Program-made: the position numbers and the translations under genes
Source of the DNA: Penelope pileata
Lineage: Eukaryota > Chordata > Aves > Galliformes > Cracidae
Direction: 5' to 3'
Assembly (NCBI GenBank): GCA_013396635.1
Contig: WBMW01005877.1
Coordinates: 248,001-312,000 of the forward strand
DNA length: 64,000 bases
Shown here: positions 13,182 to 26,866 of the stretch, piece by piece
How the letters are laid out: each line of letters opens with the position of its first letter
Numbering within the stretch: the stretch's first letter is position 1
Notes under the pieces: model-generated
The model's database searches: none
Seen by the model: only the letters and a program-made list of their open reading frames with translations
What the model was told of the DNA's origin: nothing

Positions 13182-13272
13182 AAGAGAGAAGAAAGGGCAA
13201 AAAAGAGAGAGGGGGAATGGGAGAAAGGGAAAAAGGGAGAGGGAAAATGAGAGATAGAGGAGGAAGAAGAAT
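13182..13272. repeat. Purine-rich (GA) tract
   Basis: About 90 bases are almost entirely A and G on the plus strand, with only three C/T interruptions after the first few bases. Homopurine mirror-like tracts can adopt triplex (H-DNA) structure and are hard to sequence. Low-complexity translation through it is meaningless. Confidence 0.9.
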
Positions 13273-16200
13273 TAGCAATCAAAAAGGTTGATTTTAGCCA
13301 CAATTTTAGCCTCAGAATCTTCAGTAAGTGGATATGAAGAGATTCATTTTATACTGTCTGCAAGATATTCCTGTTTCCTTCTCAGTATACAATTTTTTAT
13401 TTTTTATTTTTTGTTTTAGGAAAGAGTGTCTCTGTCCTATTTCTTCTTAAACCTTGGAGCGTTCAGTAATTCTGTTACTTGGGATGGTTTGAACCAAATG
13501 AGTGAGAACAAAGAAAGCTTTATTATGTTTATTTTCATACAATTTCAGATTCTGTTTATGGTTACATTATGTCAGAACTACAGTACACTGATATACCCAT
13601 ACAATATATTCACAATGAGTTACTAAAATAACGAATAACTGCCTATGCAACAGAAAGTTACTGATTTACACTCTTTTTTCTAAACTTTCTTTGAATACAT
13701 ACACCTTAATGGAAAAAACCAAAAGGTTGACGTCAACAAGCAATCTTCAATTATTACAAAGCATTCACTAGCTGGCTTATTTATTCTAAATGTGCGAATA
13801 ATATTCTACCAGTAAAGCCAGTCAGTAAATGGAAATAGAATGCCAACCCACTGGGGCTAGATTCTGACTCTGCTACTCCCACTGAGTAAATATCCTTTAT
13901 CCAGTGAATTTCTTTGTGGAAATTAATATGAATATCCACAAAACCAGCCATTTACTTAAGTGGAGTAGTTCCATTAATTAAAAATCATTTCTGTGTTGTT
14001 ACTATTAGCTGTTTTGCATTACTATGTATTACTTTACATTGCTGTTATTATAAACACTAATTTTATTTCTGTCGTCACTTGTTGGAATATTTTGAATTGA
14101 GAGGGAGAGATTTTTCCTGAGTAATATTTCTATTTTCCATTGAGCTCTAATTATTCACTGCATATCTGAGCACCCAAGTGATAGATCTATTTTGAATTAT
14201 GCTAGAAAATAGGCAAAAAAAATCTAGCAAGAGAGCTTACAGAAAAAGGTTTTGACTTGGCAAACCATTTAAGTATACGCCTCATTTAAAATATGTAATT
14301 AGGCCTCTGGAAGCCCTAGATTTATTGTAGGAACAGAGTCTGAAAAGCAACTGCAGCTTTAAATTTCTATTCTGTGCCTCATAGGCTTGTGGTATCCTGT
14401 CGCCTGGCATGCATTAGAAAAACATCAAAATATCACGGCAGATCTTTATGGCCTGTGTCTGAGCTGATGAATACCAGTATTCAGCATGCTTTTGGTACAG
14501 TCCAAAAGCAGAATGAAAAGACAGCATAATTTAAGAGAACCTCTTATGGTAAAGATATTATGTTTTATATGGCTGAAGTACCCCTTGAAACTGCTGGAGG
14601 CATTGGAGAGCTTTTGGTAGGTGTGAAACACAGTCTTATATGATATATTCCATGCTGACAAGATGGAAAGGAACTGATATTTGTATAAAAGTACTAAAAA
14701 CATATATCTTTAACTACTGATTTTCTGAAATTATATCTAAAGGCAGTTAGAATTCAGTAGGTATTGATTGAAGAGACCTTGTTTATGTGGCTAGAATAAT
14801 TTTCCTGGGAACACAGACCACTTGTAGAGACTAAGATGAACCATTCATAAACCTACCAAAGCTGCCCCCTCGGCATTAAAGTGTATGCAGCCTATCTCAC
14901 TGTTTTTCACAGTACAATCACCACATGTTTGAAATCAATGATTCTTTACCCCTGTTCAGGGCAAGTTCTAGTTCACAAGTATCCATCCTTTTGGCTTGCC
15001 TGGGCCACACTGAGTGAAGAGGAATTGCCTTGGGCCACATATAAAATATATAATATAATTAATGTATATGAGTAACGAAACTTCTTTTATTTTTTATTTC
15101 TTTATTAAGACGTAGAAGAAGAGGGCAACAAAGACATAAAACTATCAGGATAGACACTTATGCTCTAGTTCACAGATTCAGTGCACTGCTGCTACTTATA
15201 CACATACCTTGGCCTTGTGGTTCACAGCAGCAGGGGGCTGGACAGTCATCTCATGGGTATCCAGTGGATTAGTGGAGTTAGTGGTACAAAATCGAAGTTA
15301 GGAGCTCCACCTCAAGTAAGGTGCTCAGCACTTGCTTCTCCCTCTCCTCCCTCATTTCCTCTCCTGAAGGCACAGCCAGGGCCTCCCTCCCTGCTCCTCG
15401 TTAGGACAGGAGTGTAATGTGAAGAGACAAATCAGCTCACTGTTAATATCACATTCTAGCACCCTCTTTAGGGAACCTCAAGTGCAATCTTGTAGGCAGA
15501 TTATTGAAGCCTGATGTTGGAAAGGTTTTTGGCATGGATGAGTTTTCACTCCAGTGAGTGTTGGAGAGTTTCAAATTGTTCCTGTGCAAAGGAACAGATG
15601 AATTGGTGAGCAGCTTGTAACTCTTACGGCTTTAGTTTTCCCTTGGCTGTCCGTGAATTCAGGAAAACAGCTGCTAGATTCCTGACAAGTGGTTCACATA
15701 GCTGATATAATTTAGTTTATCTGCCAAAAAACTCTACTTTTCTATTTAATTGAATCACAGACTGAGGGTTTTAAAGCGTCTATCAACTGCAATGGGTAGG
15801 ATGAGTGCTGTAAAATCATTTTTCAAGACTCTGTACAACTTCCCTCGCTGGTCTATTAGCATACTGAAACAGATTTTCAAATAGTTTTAAAAACTTCTGC
15901 TAGGCTATTTTCCCTCTCCCCTGTCTTGCAAAAAGATTTGATACAAATGGACTGTTCTCAAAGATGAATAAAGTAAAGACAGTTTGCTTTTGGAGTCACC
16001 TGAATTCCTTTCAGGAAAGTATACTGCAGATTTCTTCTTTCCATTTTATAATTATAGGATCACAGAAATAGCTTGGTCACTTTTTTTTTTTTTTTAATCT
16101 AAAAACACAAGTTATTAGAACTGGCTCCACCTTATCCTTCTCAATAGTCATTAATGGTAAACAGTCTTTGATTGCTCTCCTTTGCTACATGTGATACCAT

Positions 16201-16969
16201 TTGTTCTCTGAAATTTCTCTCTTCTTTTGGCTTTGAGATATAAATTCCTGTTATTCATAACCAATCTGCATTTGTGTGCTCTTTTGTTTTCCCATAGATT
16301 TATATTTGCTTCTGATGATTTCCTCCTCAGTATTTTTGCTTTGTCTTCAACACTGGGACAGGAGTGTGTAGCAAGCATACATGTAATGCATCTATGTAAA
16401 AAGCCTTAGAAACCTTAGCGCCGTCCTCAGCAAGTTTCTGCATTGTGGTATGCCATAAGCCTGATGTTAATAGAAAAGTATGGCTGTGGCATTGGCAAGG
16501 AACATTTAACAAGTGTAAATATTCCTGTGTTACCTCTGGAGTATTTTATGTTCCCATTTGAAAAACAACTACTGTAAAGCACAGTTTTTTCCCCACTGCC
16601 TTATCCTGGTGGACACCACTTGGGTTACCCTCAGAAAAAAACAGAAACAGTGTGTGAGGAGCTAAATCCATCTTTAGGTTTTCCAGCTTCCTCACAGCAG
16701 TTCTGACACATCTGTAGAGAATGGTGGTGCATTCACAACTGGTGTTTCTGCAAAGCTCTACGAAAAGCACTGGTGTGTTCTTCATGATTAACAGTTCAAC
16801 AGGGCTTCTGGTAATTTTCTTCATTTTTTTTTTCCCTTCCCCCCAGTTTAACAGCTGTCTAGGAACATCTAGCAACATCTCTCTTACGTCATTTTGCTGA
16901 AGGCACTGAATGATTTGAAACAAAGCTTCCTGCTGAGAAGTTTATTGACAGCTATAGGAAACTCAAGCT

Positions 16970-17006
16970 TCTCTTTTTCTTTTTCTTTCTTTTTTTTTTT
17001 TTTTTT
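16970..17006. repeat. Pyrimidine tract ending in T18
   Basis: CTTTTT and CTTTCT repeats run into about 18 consecutive T residues. Read on the other strand this is an A-tail with degenerate GAAAA units. No retroelement body is recognisable on the side where one would be expected. Confidence 0.85.
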
Positions 17007-20000
17007 GAAATAAATATAATTAATTCAGGTCACTGATGAGCTTCTTATAATAATCTCAGCCTTCTGGGAACTGTAGAGAGAATGATTAAGAAATGGTTTG
17101 GATTAAAATGTTAGTCACTGTTTGGTTATTTATCCAATCTCCCAATGAAATACTAGGAATTACTTCAAGGAAATGGGACTTCTGGATACAGAAATCCTTA
17201 AGGCAGCAGAAATGAGCATGAGGTTAAACCTGATCTAACTTATTTCAAGTACAGCCACGTGAGAAAATAGCAGTCAGCTTCTCTCTGTATCCAATTCCAA
17301 AGTGGCTGGCTAGTCCATGTAAACAAACCTGCAAAAGAAATCTTGTCCAAGTTACTCACCAGACCTTGGAAAAACTGAAGAGGACATGTTCAAAAATATA
17401 AGCAATGGCACAAAAGGCAAGGCAGTTAATTTATCCAAAAGTTTTGGACAGATTTTCAAGATAAACCTGGCTTCCACACTGCTAAGAAGGAATGCATGCC
17501 CATCTAAATCAGAGCTGCTGAATAGTAAGGAAAAGTACCACATTTGGCCCCCAGGGATCTCCTCCTCCCTGCTCCTCACATCAGCATCCCTGTAAATGTT
17601 GTATTCTTTCAGGATTTCTTTTTTCTTGGAAGATCACTTGGAGTATGCACCCTAGGGAGCAAGCTTGTTTGCACTTCTGATTTGGGAAAAAAAATCTATG
17701 TCTTTAGTATTGATTTGGTTTTTCACTGTTCAGACTTAGAAATGTGTTTTCCTGCCTGGGAAAAAATACTTGTATTTCTATCAGTCGTCTTATGATAAGA
17801 AACTTCCCTAAGGACCAATGGAACTCTGCAAACCACCCCTATCTGCAGAGTAAAACCTCTTTCCAAGCTATTCCGCTCATTTCAGATGTTTGTTTTTAAA
17901 ATAGCTACTTTGCTACAGGGAAAGAAGAAAATTGCCACAGGAACAAGTTGTGCCAACAGTAAACTTTTATTGTAGTGCAACGGTTTCCATTAATAGGTTA
18001 AAATAAAAAAGAAGAAGAGAGTCAGAACCAATCTGAGAGTCATTAAAACCCAGGCATCACCATAGTTCCATTCAAGACATTAATTTTAAAAAGGGGGTCA
18101 TTCAAAATATATTGAATTATTTACCTTGTTAAAGCAAGCAGTAGCTACGTGAGAGTAATACAAGGAGACATGTAATGCACATCTCCAAAACAGAGTATAA
18201 TTTACTTGGAAAACTCTGTATAGAAACATGACTATATTTATGTGTCAGTGAGTAAAATGTGACTAAAAAAAGGTTTTCACATTATTTTAAGCATTAAATA
18301 TAGGGGCTTTCTTCTCCTGAGTGATTCATTTAGGTAAGGATTATGGTTGCCCTACACTGCTATCAACAGAATCTGAACTCTGATTCAAATCAGCCTATCT
18401 AAAATAGACATGTTCCAGGTCAGAAGAATTAATTAAGGAATTCAAATTAAATTAAATGAACCTTACTAAGATGTCTAGTCTTGGACAGAAGGCTTTTTTC
18501 TGATGGTTTCCTATGTAGTCATCAGAAAAGAACAGTATTCCTCAGAGGAAGAGAGTTCAGACCAAGCTGAGCTCGCCTACCTACAAAGGCAGGGAGAAAA
18601 GGCTGTCAGGCACTGGCAGTGAATGGATTGACCATATAATGATAGTTTATTCTTTGTGTAACCTTCTCATCGAAATGAATTATTTTCAGAATGAAATACA
18701 TATTTCAAATCTTCCAAAACATATTCTGTTGTACTACATAAATATCTCTGGAGGAGTCTCTGTGAGATCAGAAGACTGTGAGTACAGGAAATCAGACCTG
18801 ACTAAGGGAGGTAGTATGTTCTTCAATTCCAAATGCAAGAGATTTTTATTTATCATTCCTTTGTGACTGCATGTGTCCTGTCCTTACAAACTAAGGTGCC
18901 AGGATCTCTGGTGGCATCAGAGGAAGATGAGTCATGTCTGCAGAGAGGGTTTGCTCTGTATTCCAGTTTTATCAAAGGATGCAAAATGATAAAATTGTAT
19001 TACACTGAAAGGTCAATTCTTTCTCCTTCAGGAAGGAAATGTGGGATCTGATTAGAAGGTTAGAGTCACTTGTGATAAAGGAAAAGAAATACACAATTGG
19101 CTGATGTATTCACTTAAAAAAAATATGAAAGGTTAAATGACGCATTGCTCAGCAACTGATAGACATTAAAGTTATCATAAATAAAACAATACGGTAGCGG
19201 GTTTGACCAGTCAAGAGTAGAAATATTGGCAAAATTCATTGACTGTGGCATTTACACACTCCTTTTTCATCCATCCGTACTCCTGATGCGAGTTAGATAC
19301 ATATCAAACCTAATTCAATTATCCAAAGGGCTCACCATACAGGGAACAAGGAGCCTAACAGACATGTATGAAGTATTAATTCAGTTGATGAGAAATGGCT
19401 GGAAAAAAAACCTGTTTCATCTCTTCTAGCCCTAGCAGTCATAATTCTTTATTCAACATTGCTTCAAGATCATTAATGTAAAGCTCTGGCCGTTAGCCAG
19501 CTGAAATGAGATCTTAGGATACTTCACTAATAACGTCCTCTTTACAGCCTCTAAACATACCTGAAAAGTGCCTATCAGAAATACTTCATATTCCATCAGT
19601 GCAGCAGAGAATCATGTTAGTTTTGTGGCCATTAAACATGTGAACATGGCTAAGTATGAAGAGCGACGTGTGGGGTGAGGGTTGGAGGGAGCAGATGGCA
19701 GAGGATTTTCACACTACCATAGTAGTAGACATAATGGGTTAAAATTTGAGTCTTACAAGAAGGTGCAGATACTCATTTAGTCCTCGGTGCTTGTTTTGTG
19801 GAAAGCTATGGGACAGCAGTGCTGAAAACTCTGAACTTCCTCTAGTATTGGAAATACAATGCATTTAATTGCAATAAAATGAACAGTTGTTACCTACTAC
19901 AAGCTGTTACATATTCCTTCAGCTTCTTTGGAAGAGGAACGCTGATTTACACCAGCAAAGGTCCTAATGCAGAATCAGTTATATGCATACTACAGACTGC

Positions 20001-21324
20001 TGTGCACTCCCTCTGGACAGAGAAATGATATGAAACATGTTTTATATCTAGCTCAAGGGTTTAGAACACACTTTCAGTTCAAAAGTTCAGTGCTCAAGCA
20101 TTATTGGATTACCTGTGCATTCAGGCTGATTTGTGGGGGAAAAAAAAAGGTGAGCAGGAAGTATGAAAAAAAAAAGGGCAAAAATGTCATGAAGATTTGA
20201 GGCAAGGTAAACAGGCACAGGGAAACTGTTCCTATTGTTTAGTGCCTGTTTGTGCTAAAGAACAAAATCCTTTTTCTTTTCCTTCTCCATCTCACTGGAA
20301 AACTCCTACATGCAAGTAAAATGTAAAGAGGACTGCTGTTTCAGTTAGAGGGCACTTTTTCATTACAATTTATCATGCATGCTGATCACCAACATCAGTA
20401 GAGAGGAAAATCTCCATGAAGAACCCTCTTGCCTCCAAGAGATTAAGAAACACAAATCACACCATTTATTGTTGCAACCCTCAGGACCTAAACAGCAGAA
20501 CAAGTGTTTGTCCATGGGTACAGAAAGACATCATACTTCATCACAGTGGATTTTGCAGCAACAAAAACATCTACTGAATTAACCTTCTCTGTGCAGATCT
20601 GGTGTCCTCTACTCTTTTCCAAGGTATCTCTTATGGTCGGATGTGGGACATCAGGTAAGCTGCTCCGGTGTCAGTCTTACCTTCTAACACCTCAGAATGG
20701 CAATGGGGAACATCAATTGTAACATGGTATGGGAGAAAACCTACAACAGATATAAAAGTTAGATTCTTAATATTTCACTGTTTCTCACTTACGCAAGAAT
20801 GAGGCAGTAGCCAAGGAAGTGACCAGTGAGGAGGTTTTCATTGCTTTCTTATGCCAATCAAGAGAATGGCTGTTTGACACAAAGCTTCTTGAAAACATTT
20901 GCAGGAGGGGAGATTCACTTTATTTCCCATTGTTTGTCAGGGCAAAGGTGCCATTCTTAGCGTAAAATCCAATTAACGTTCCTCCCCTCCTGGTGCATGG
21001 TCAAACAGCTAGGAAATTAAGACAAAAAGTTAAAAATGGTAATCATTGTAGAAAGAATCTCTTAGAAAAAATGGAAAGTATCCATCCTTGTGACAGTTCA
21101 TTATGAGACTTACTACCACTTAGCTGCTGTAAAAATTTTCAGTTTCATACAAAACAGTAAGATAAATTATAAGCAAAACTAGAATCCAGAAAAAGAATGC
21201 ACATTGAATTGCAACGTCTTTAACAGTAGATTTTATGCCAGAAAATAAGACAGTTTCCATTTAACTATACTTTCAAATGCAAATACCAGCGTCCTTAGAA
21301 TGAAGCAGATGTTGGGCTTTTTTT

Positions 21325-21357
21325 CTCTCTCTCTCTCTCTCTTTTTTTTTTTTTTTT
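21325..21357. repeat. (CT)8 microsatellite followed by T16
   Basis: A pure CT dinucleotide run of about eight units passes directly into about sixteen T residues. It is likely polymorphic in length. Confidence 0.9.
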
Positions 21358-22038
21358 CCCAGTTTTTTGAGCGGTTGTTTGTCTCTGAAGTCTCTGAATC
21401 TTCGTGTTCTGGGGAAATATTTGAGTGCCTTAGTGAATGAACTGCAGTTGTAGTTAGGTTTGTAGCGCATTACCAGGCAGGCTAATTTTAGCTCCATGTT
21501 TGGAGCAATTAATGAGAAGTAGTAGAGTGTTACTGTGATTATTCCAGATCAGGGTCAAGTTAGGGGAGTTTTATTTATTGTTCTGGGAGAAGATTTTGCT
21601 ACACTTGGCTGTAAATTGTTCCAACAGTGAATAGAGGACAGATGCTCCTACACATAAATTGTAAGTTACTTTGACAACTAGATGGAAAATAAAAGCCTCT
21701 GGAGTGAAAATCCTAGTTTATCAATCCAACAGTAAAGGTAGCTACAGCTGCCTTGGTTTGAGGTGTCACTGGAGAAAACAATACACAGACAAGAAAACAT
21801 CCTGCTCTCCTCCAGATCTAGGCTTTGTCTCACTCACCCCACAGTACCTATTCATATATCATCTATATATATTTATACATTCCAAGATACTATGATTTTG
21901 TTTTCTCTCCTCCCTCACTCCACAGCACATATGTGTGTGTGCAGAAACAGACTGTGCCCCCACCAGCCTGAACTTCCCATTAGAAGGGGTTGGGGTCTTG
22001 CCAAAGAAACACAGCACACAACAGTGCAGTTGCACAGC

Positions 22039-22071
22039 TCCATTCAGGGGCTAAATCTGCCCCTGAATGGA
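22039..22071. repeat. 13-bp perfect inverted repeat, 7-base loop
   Basis: TCCATTCAGGGGC and GCCCCTGAATGGA are exact reverse complements around TAAATCT. The arms are GC-richer than the surroundings, so this is one of the strongest small hairpins in the window. No known RNA family or transposon end was recognised. Confidence 0.9.
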
Positions 22072-23897
22072 AACAATTTTGTTGTGTTCATTAAAACTGA
22101 GATTCAGCCTTTGATGTTAGATTAATAAAATTGCATTTTCCCACCCTTTATTTTAATCATTTAGAGAAATAACATAGGAAAACAAATTGGCTTGATTTCC
22201 TCCTCGCCAAATTCTTTCCTGAAATAAATTGGCACAGCTTCACATGAACCAATGATTCTTTGTCTGCTTGAACCATCGCAGAAATTGGATCAGTAGGTTT
22301 TATGAGATTTCAAAGGAAAGTTAAAATTATTTATGATGATGAAGACATACATAATAAAAAATCAAAACACCGATTTATGCATAAGGGAAAAACTATATTG
22401 TAAAATGATGTTTAGAAATATAAAATGTCATGCAAAATCCTGTTAGAGGAAAAGAAAGGACACATTATTCAACTGTGTTTATAGATACTGAAAACTGGCC
22501 AATGTACGTTTTATGACTTTTTTAATACAGTGCATAAACTATATTTAGATTATCTGTCATAATCCAAAGCTAAATGAACATGAAATAAAATAAAATAGCT
22601 TGTACTTTCTCACTTTGCTATTCAGACTGGTTGTTTGTTCCTGATTGTTAAATAAGAAAATCCCGATCTTCAGTAGCCATTTGGCAGAGTCTGTTTTACT
22701 TCTGTAAGGTAACAACATTGGCTTGAGACAGGGGACAGTGGTCGAACCCCAGATTTGGAACAGACTTTATTCTAGGCTCTGTATGCTGGGCCTGAAATCT
22801 GAATCACATTTAGATCTCAGTCATTCAAGGAAACACATTTCCTTTGCAGAATAACACACCGAACAGTGTGCTACTGTGTCTTTTTGTAATACGTCCAGAA
22901 GTTACGCAGTGGAGACGAATCTGCAAATACCAGGTTTGCATTACCAGGTAAATGACTGACTCATCTGTTTGTTGCACCCAGTTTGTAAACCAGCATTTTG
23001 ATACTCCAGAAGTAGCAGATAATAAATGTTTGATAAGACAAGCATTAATGCTAAACTGTTTAAAAAAAACTGGGGGCAACCTTCTGAGGGCTTCTGTACA
23101 GAAACCCTATTTTTAGGAACTGGTGGACAAAGGACTTGAACTGAAAATCTACTTTTAATCTCAATTCAGAGCAGTTATTTCAACTAACCTTGATACACTG
23201 AAGGAGGGGTTTTTTTTATTTATTTTGTTTGATTATCTAAACATAATTTTCTCTTCTTCTCTGTAATGTTTTGTAGCTGGTGCTTTGTGAGATATCCTTG
23301 AAACTAACTGTACCATTTTTACTTATACACTGCAAATGTATGATTGACAGCCTCCCTGGAAAGATAGGACTTCATGAGAGATAAAAATGCAATGCAACAT
23401 AAATAAAATAAAAAAGTCAAGAGTGCATTTTCATCTCATTGTGCCTAGGATAAGCTTGAACATACAGAGCAAGGACTCTGCATCCTTCATTTATGCAACA
23501 GCCCAACTTCAGACTGATTAGTCACAATGCCTAGAAAGAATGGTGAACCCTGAGGCCAAAACTGACTTTTATGCTTCCTCTGAGCCCTAGCTGCCACCAT
23601 AGGAGAAACTGATGGGCACCATGCTGAGGTACCACCTGGGGAAGGAAATCTTATAACCCAAAAGAAAACCCATGCTCATTTCTTTGATGCAGGCATTTTC
23701 TCTGTGTCCGGGCTCTTGGAAATGCCACTCACAGTTTCCAAGGAGGACAACTTTTCTGCTCAGATTGTGTGGGCAGCAGGACATTGGATCAGAGGCAGTC
23801 TGATTTTCTTCATTGTATCAGAAAGTGGAACAGACAGCTCTTGGTTTAACATTAGAGTGACAAAAAATGTTAGCGTGCTTAATGCCTATTTTGCACA

Positions 23898-23933
23898 GTG
23901 AGACTGTGCAAATTTGTGAGACTGTGAGACTGT
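23898..23933. repeat. Short tandem repeat GTGAGACTGT, three copies
   Basis: The 10-mer occurs at 23898-23907, 23916-23925 and 23924-23933; the last two overlap by two bases. It is a small slippage-type duplication. Confidence 0.85.
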
Positions 23934-26850
23934 GTTTATTTGTTGTTTTTTTTTTCTATTTCATCACAGTACTGACTGGCATGATACAAAAGGCAGAATT
24001 AGAAAGGAAAAACAAACAAACAGCAACAAAAACCTCAAAATAACCCTCAAAACTAGAGTGGATCAATGTCACTGAAAAAAAAAATTGAGCTTTTCACAGA
24101 GTTTAACTAAATTGGGATCATTTTTAACATTGTTTGTGTACACTGCCACTCTTTATTCCTATATACTCCACAATTTCTTAAACTAATTATATCAACTTGT
24201 ATAAAAGACAACACACAATTGTGGCTTTGAGGGCACTGTGTGGTAAAAAAATTCATTGTGTTTTAATAACAGCATTTTCAACCAACATTGTCGGAAATTT
24301 ACCCTCCTTTTCCTGCCTGTCTCATTGTTCAGACTCACCCTGAGGTGACATTTGCCTGGTTTTGTAACTTTGGAAAAGATGGGTGCCTTACCTCTTCGCT
24401 GCAGTTGGTACAGTGCCTCCTGCCACTGCCCTGTCTGTGCTTGAGGCATAAATACCTAAAGTTCTATACTGAACTGTTGCATTATGTAGCACTGTATGTT
24501 CTTTAAGGAATCATTTACGGAGTTTTCCAGATCAAAACCTGCTGTAGCTGTGGCATCAGATGATTTGTGTCCCAATCCAAATGTTCATTTCATTGCTAGC
24601 TGACCTGCTAGCATGACAACCCCCCGTTATGCCTTGTTTGCAACTTTATTACAACTTGGAGCTGGATCTGAAGATTTCCTACCTGGATTTCTACATGGAG
24701 GTCTTCTAAAACACAGAGAGTACTTGACAGCTCTCTTGCTTTTCATGAGAACTCCTAGCCCTACATTATTGACCACAAAATGTTTAATTTTTGTGATCTT
24801 GACATTATGGTACAATATCAATGCTTATTGTGGTGTTGTTAAACTTCATTTGAATAATATATTCATTCTGAAGATCCATATATACCTCATCTCTTTCTCT
24901 TCCCCACAGTGGTGATGTCCAAGATTTTTTATGTCAGTCTTCTTAAGAACTGTTTCTGGATCACAACATACCTTAAATTTGACCCAGGTTTTATTGCACT
25001 GGCCCAATATTGCCCTATCATGCTACCTCTTAAATCTAACTAAAACCACTGTTATTATTTATTTTTTCCCCTAATATTATTTCATGTTGCCACTATTGTT
25101 TGCTTCTCTTATATTGCAGAATTATTCCTGGTGCTGAATTCTGCGGTGTTGGTAGCTCTCATGCATGCTGAAATTTTGCCTCCCATGCATGATTCCCTCA
25201 CCAAACTTGTATCTTGCAGATGTAATCTCATTCAGACAGTTCCATCTTTTGTACTGGATGTGGTGGTGATGGTGTTTCTTGGTTTCTTTGGGTTCAGATT
25301 TGGTCATCTGAAGATGGCTGCATTGCTCCATTGCATTGTGGTGTAGGAGGGTTCAGCCACATATGTGCCCCAGGGAAGCTGAAAGTGGTGCTCTTGTCTT
25401 CTCCCTCATTGATAAAGATGAAAACAAAAATGTGTCCTCTGCTTACAAGGCTCAGTGTAATATCTTTTTGCGTAGGGGCTGTATGAGCTTCTTAGACAAA
25501 TGTTTCCTCATTTTTCTAAGTCTCTCATATGAATGCTACACTTCCTGGGGTACCATTTGTGCCTGGGCAGGTGCTGTACTGTGCTCTCCATTGTCCTCCT
25601 CACTTGGTTCCCAAGTGTCTCCACCTCACATCCTCAGCAGGATCTGCCACTCAGCTTTCCCTGACCTGGTCCCGTGTGCCTTTTTCCTCTGAATGTGCTA
25701 AGTCTTTGGTGATCCTGCTCTGGCCTCTCCATCTGCTGGGCTTTCCTGGCCTCAGCATGCCCAGCACCCTCCTGCACACACTTCCATCCTGCTTTATACC
25801 CAGCCACATGTTCCTTCAGCTGCAAAATCTCATCCTCTCAGTTCATAATAACCTCATTCTCCTCTGAGAGAGCAGTTGCTAGCTGCCACACAAATAGCTG
25901 TGCACTAATAGTGAATTTTCTGACAGTTTTCTTTAGTTTTGGCTAATTCAGTGCAGTTTCCCCTGGTCATTACATACCAATCCTAGCTGGTCTTCATTCC
26001 AAGAACTTGAGCAATGGATTTTCACAGCTACTTTGTACCATGCTTGGAACTAGCAGGAAGTCAGGGTTGACCCTTTATTACTCCTGCATAACACTTCTAT
26101 CCATTGCAATTCTGCTAAAGTACCAGAAGCATCTGTAATGTGTAAGCTATGCGTATCTACTTTTTTCCAAGTTACTGATCCAATAGCCAGCAAATTCACT
26201 ACTCATACCTTGATTGAGTTAGTCTAGAAAAGTAGGGCCAAGCATAGAATATCCACCTAGTCTTTAATTCTCAATGAAATAAAAAATCCCAACAGGATAG
26301 ACAGTTATGCTGGAAATAAAACAGAAATGCCTAAAGTTGCCAGCTGTCATTCTGACAAGCAATAATTTCTCCATTCCTTGACACTGGCTTATTTCTTTTG
26401 GTCACAGAAATCATTTTTGTTTTCTCTAATTGCTCATGTCTGTTTATGCTGCTGTAGCATCTGTTTGATTATTGCATTTAGGAATCAAACGTGAAATATT
26501 AGCTGTGGCAGACTCCATACTTACTCATGCATTTTGTTGACTAAGCCTGCAAAGACAAAATAAAAGGTATTTTGAAAGATAGAGAGAATGGTATTTTCCC
26601 ATCATTTGTTTATTTATTTATATTAGGAAAATTGCCTGCTGCTTCTGCTAGAAAATGCATCATTGTGATAACCTTAAAAGGTGAATTCTTTCATTGCTGT
26701 GAATATGAACATGAAGGACAGTTTTTTAAAATTTTCTCAGGGACCTGGAGCTCCTATATTTGTTTGTTTATTTATTTATTCAGTATCCTTAGCTTCATCA
26801 GGAATCCAGTACTGAAGGCATCTGTATGGCTAGCAACAGAAGAGAGCATT

Positions 26851-26866
26851 GCTTCAGTACTGAAGC
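26851..26866. repeat. 16-bp perfect palindrome with a nearby partial copy
   Basis: GCTTCAGTACTGAAGC is perfectly symmetric. Its half AGTACTGAAG also occurs at 26808-26817, about 40 bases upstream. It may be chance or a pair of protein-binding sites. Confidence 0.85.

Larger units (their letters stand above)
12330..21324. other. Unique non-coding sequence with purine and pyrimidine tracts
   Basis: No gene recognised across about 9 kb. The longest unexplained frame is 125 codons at 16546-16923 (-), with no motif I know. Contents are a 12-bp inverted repeat at 12538-12566, purine-rich runs at about 12478-12505 and 13182-13272, a C/T tract at 16970-17006 and a GC-richer patch at about 15220-15420. 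Confidence 0.55.

Noticed and set aside
22735..22765. GTGGTCGAACCCCAG, resembling a tRNA B box
   Set aside because: No cloverleaf could be built: there is no matching acceptor stem or A box at the right distance.
25336..25867. Two overlapping 112-118 codon frames in a GC-richer patch
   Set aside because: They lie in different frames with no motif. The openness is explained by higher GC content lowering stop-codon frequency.
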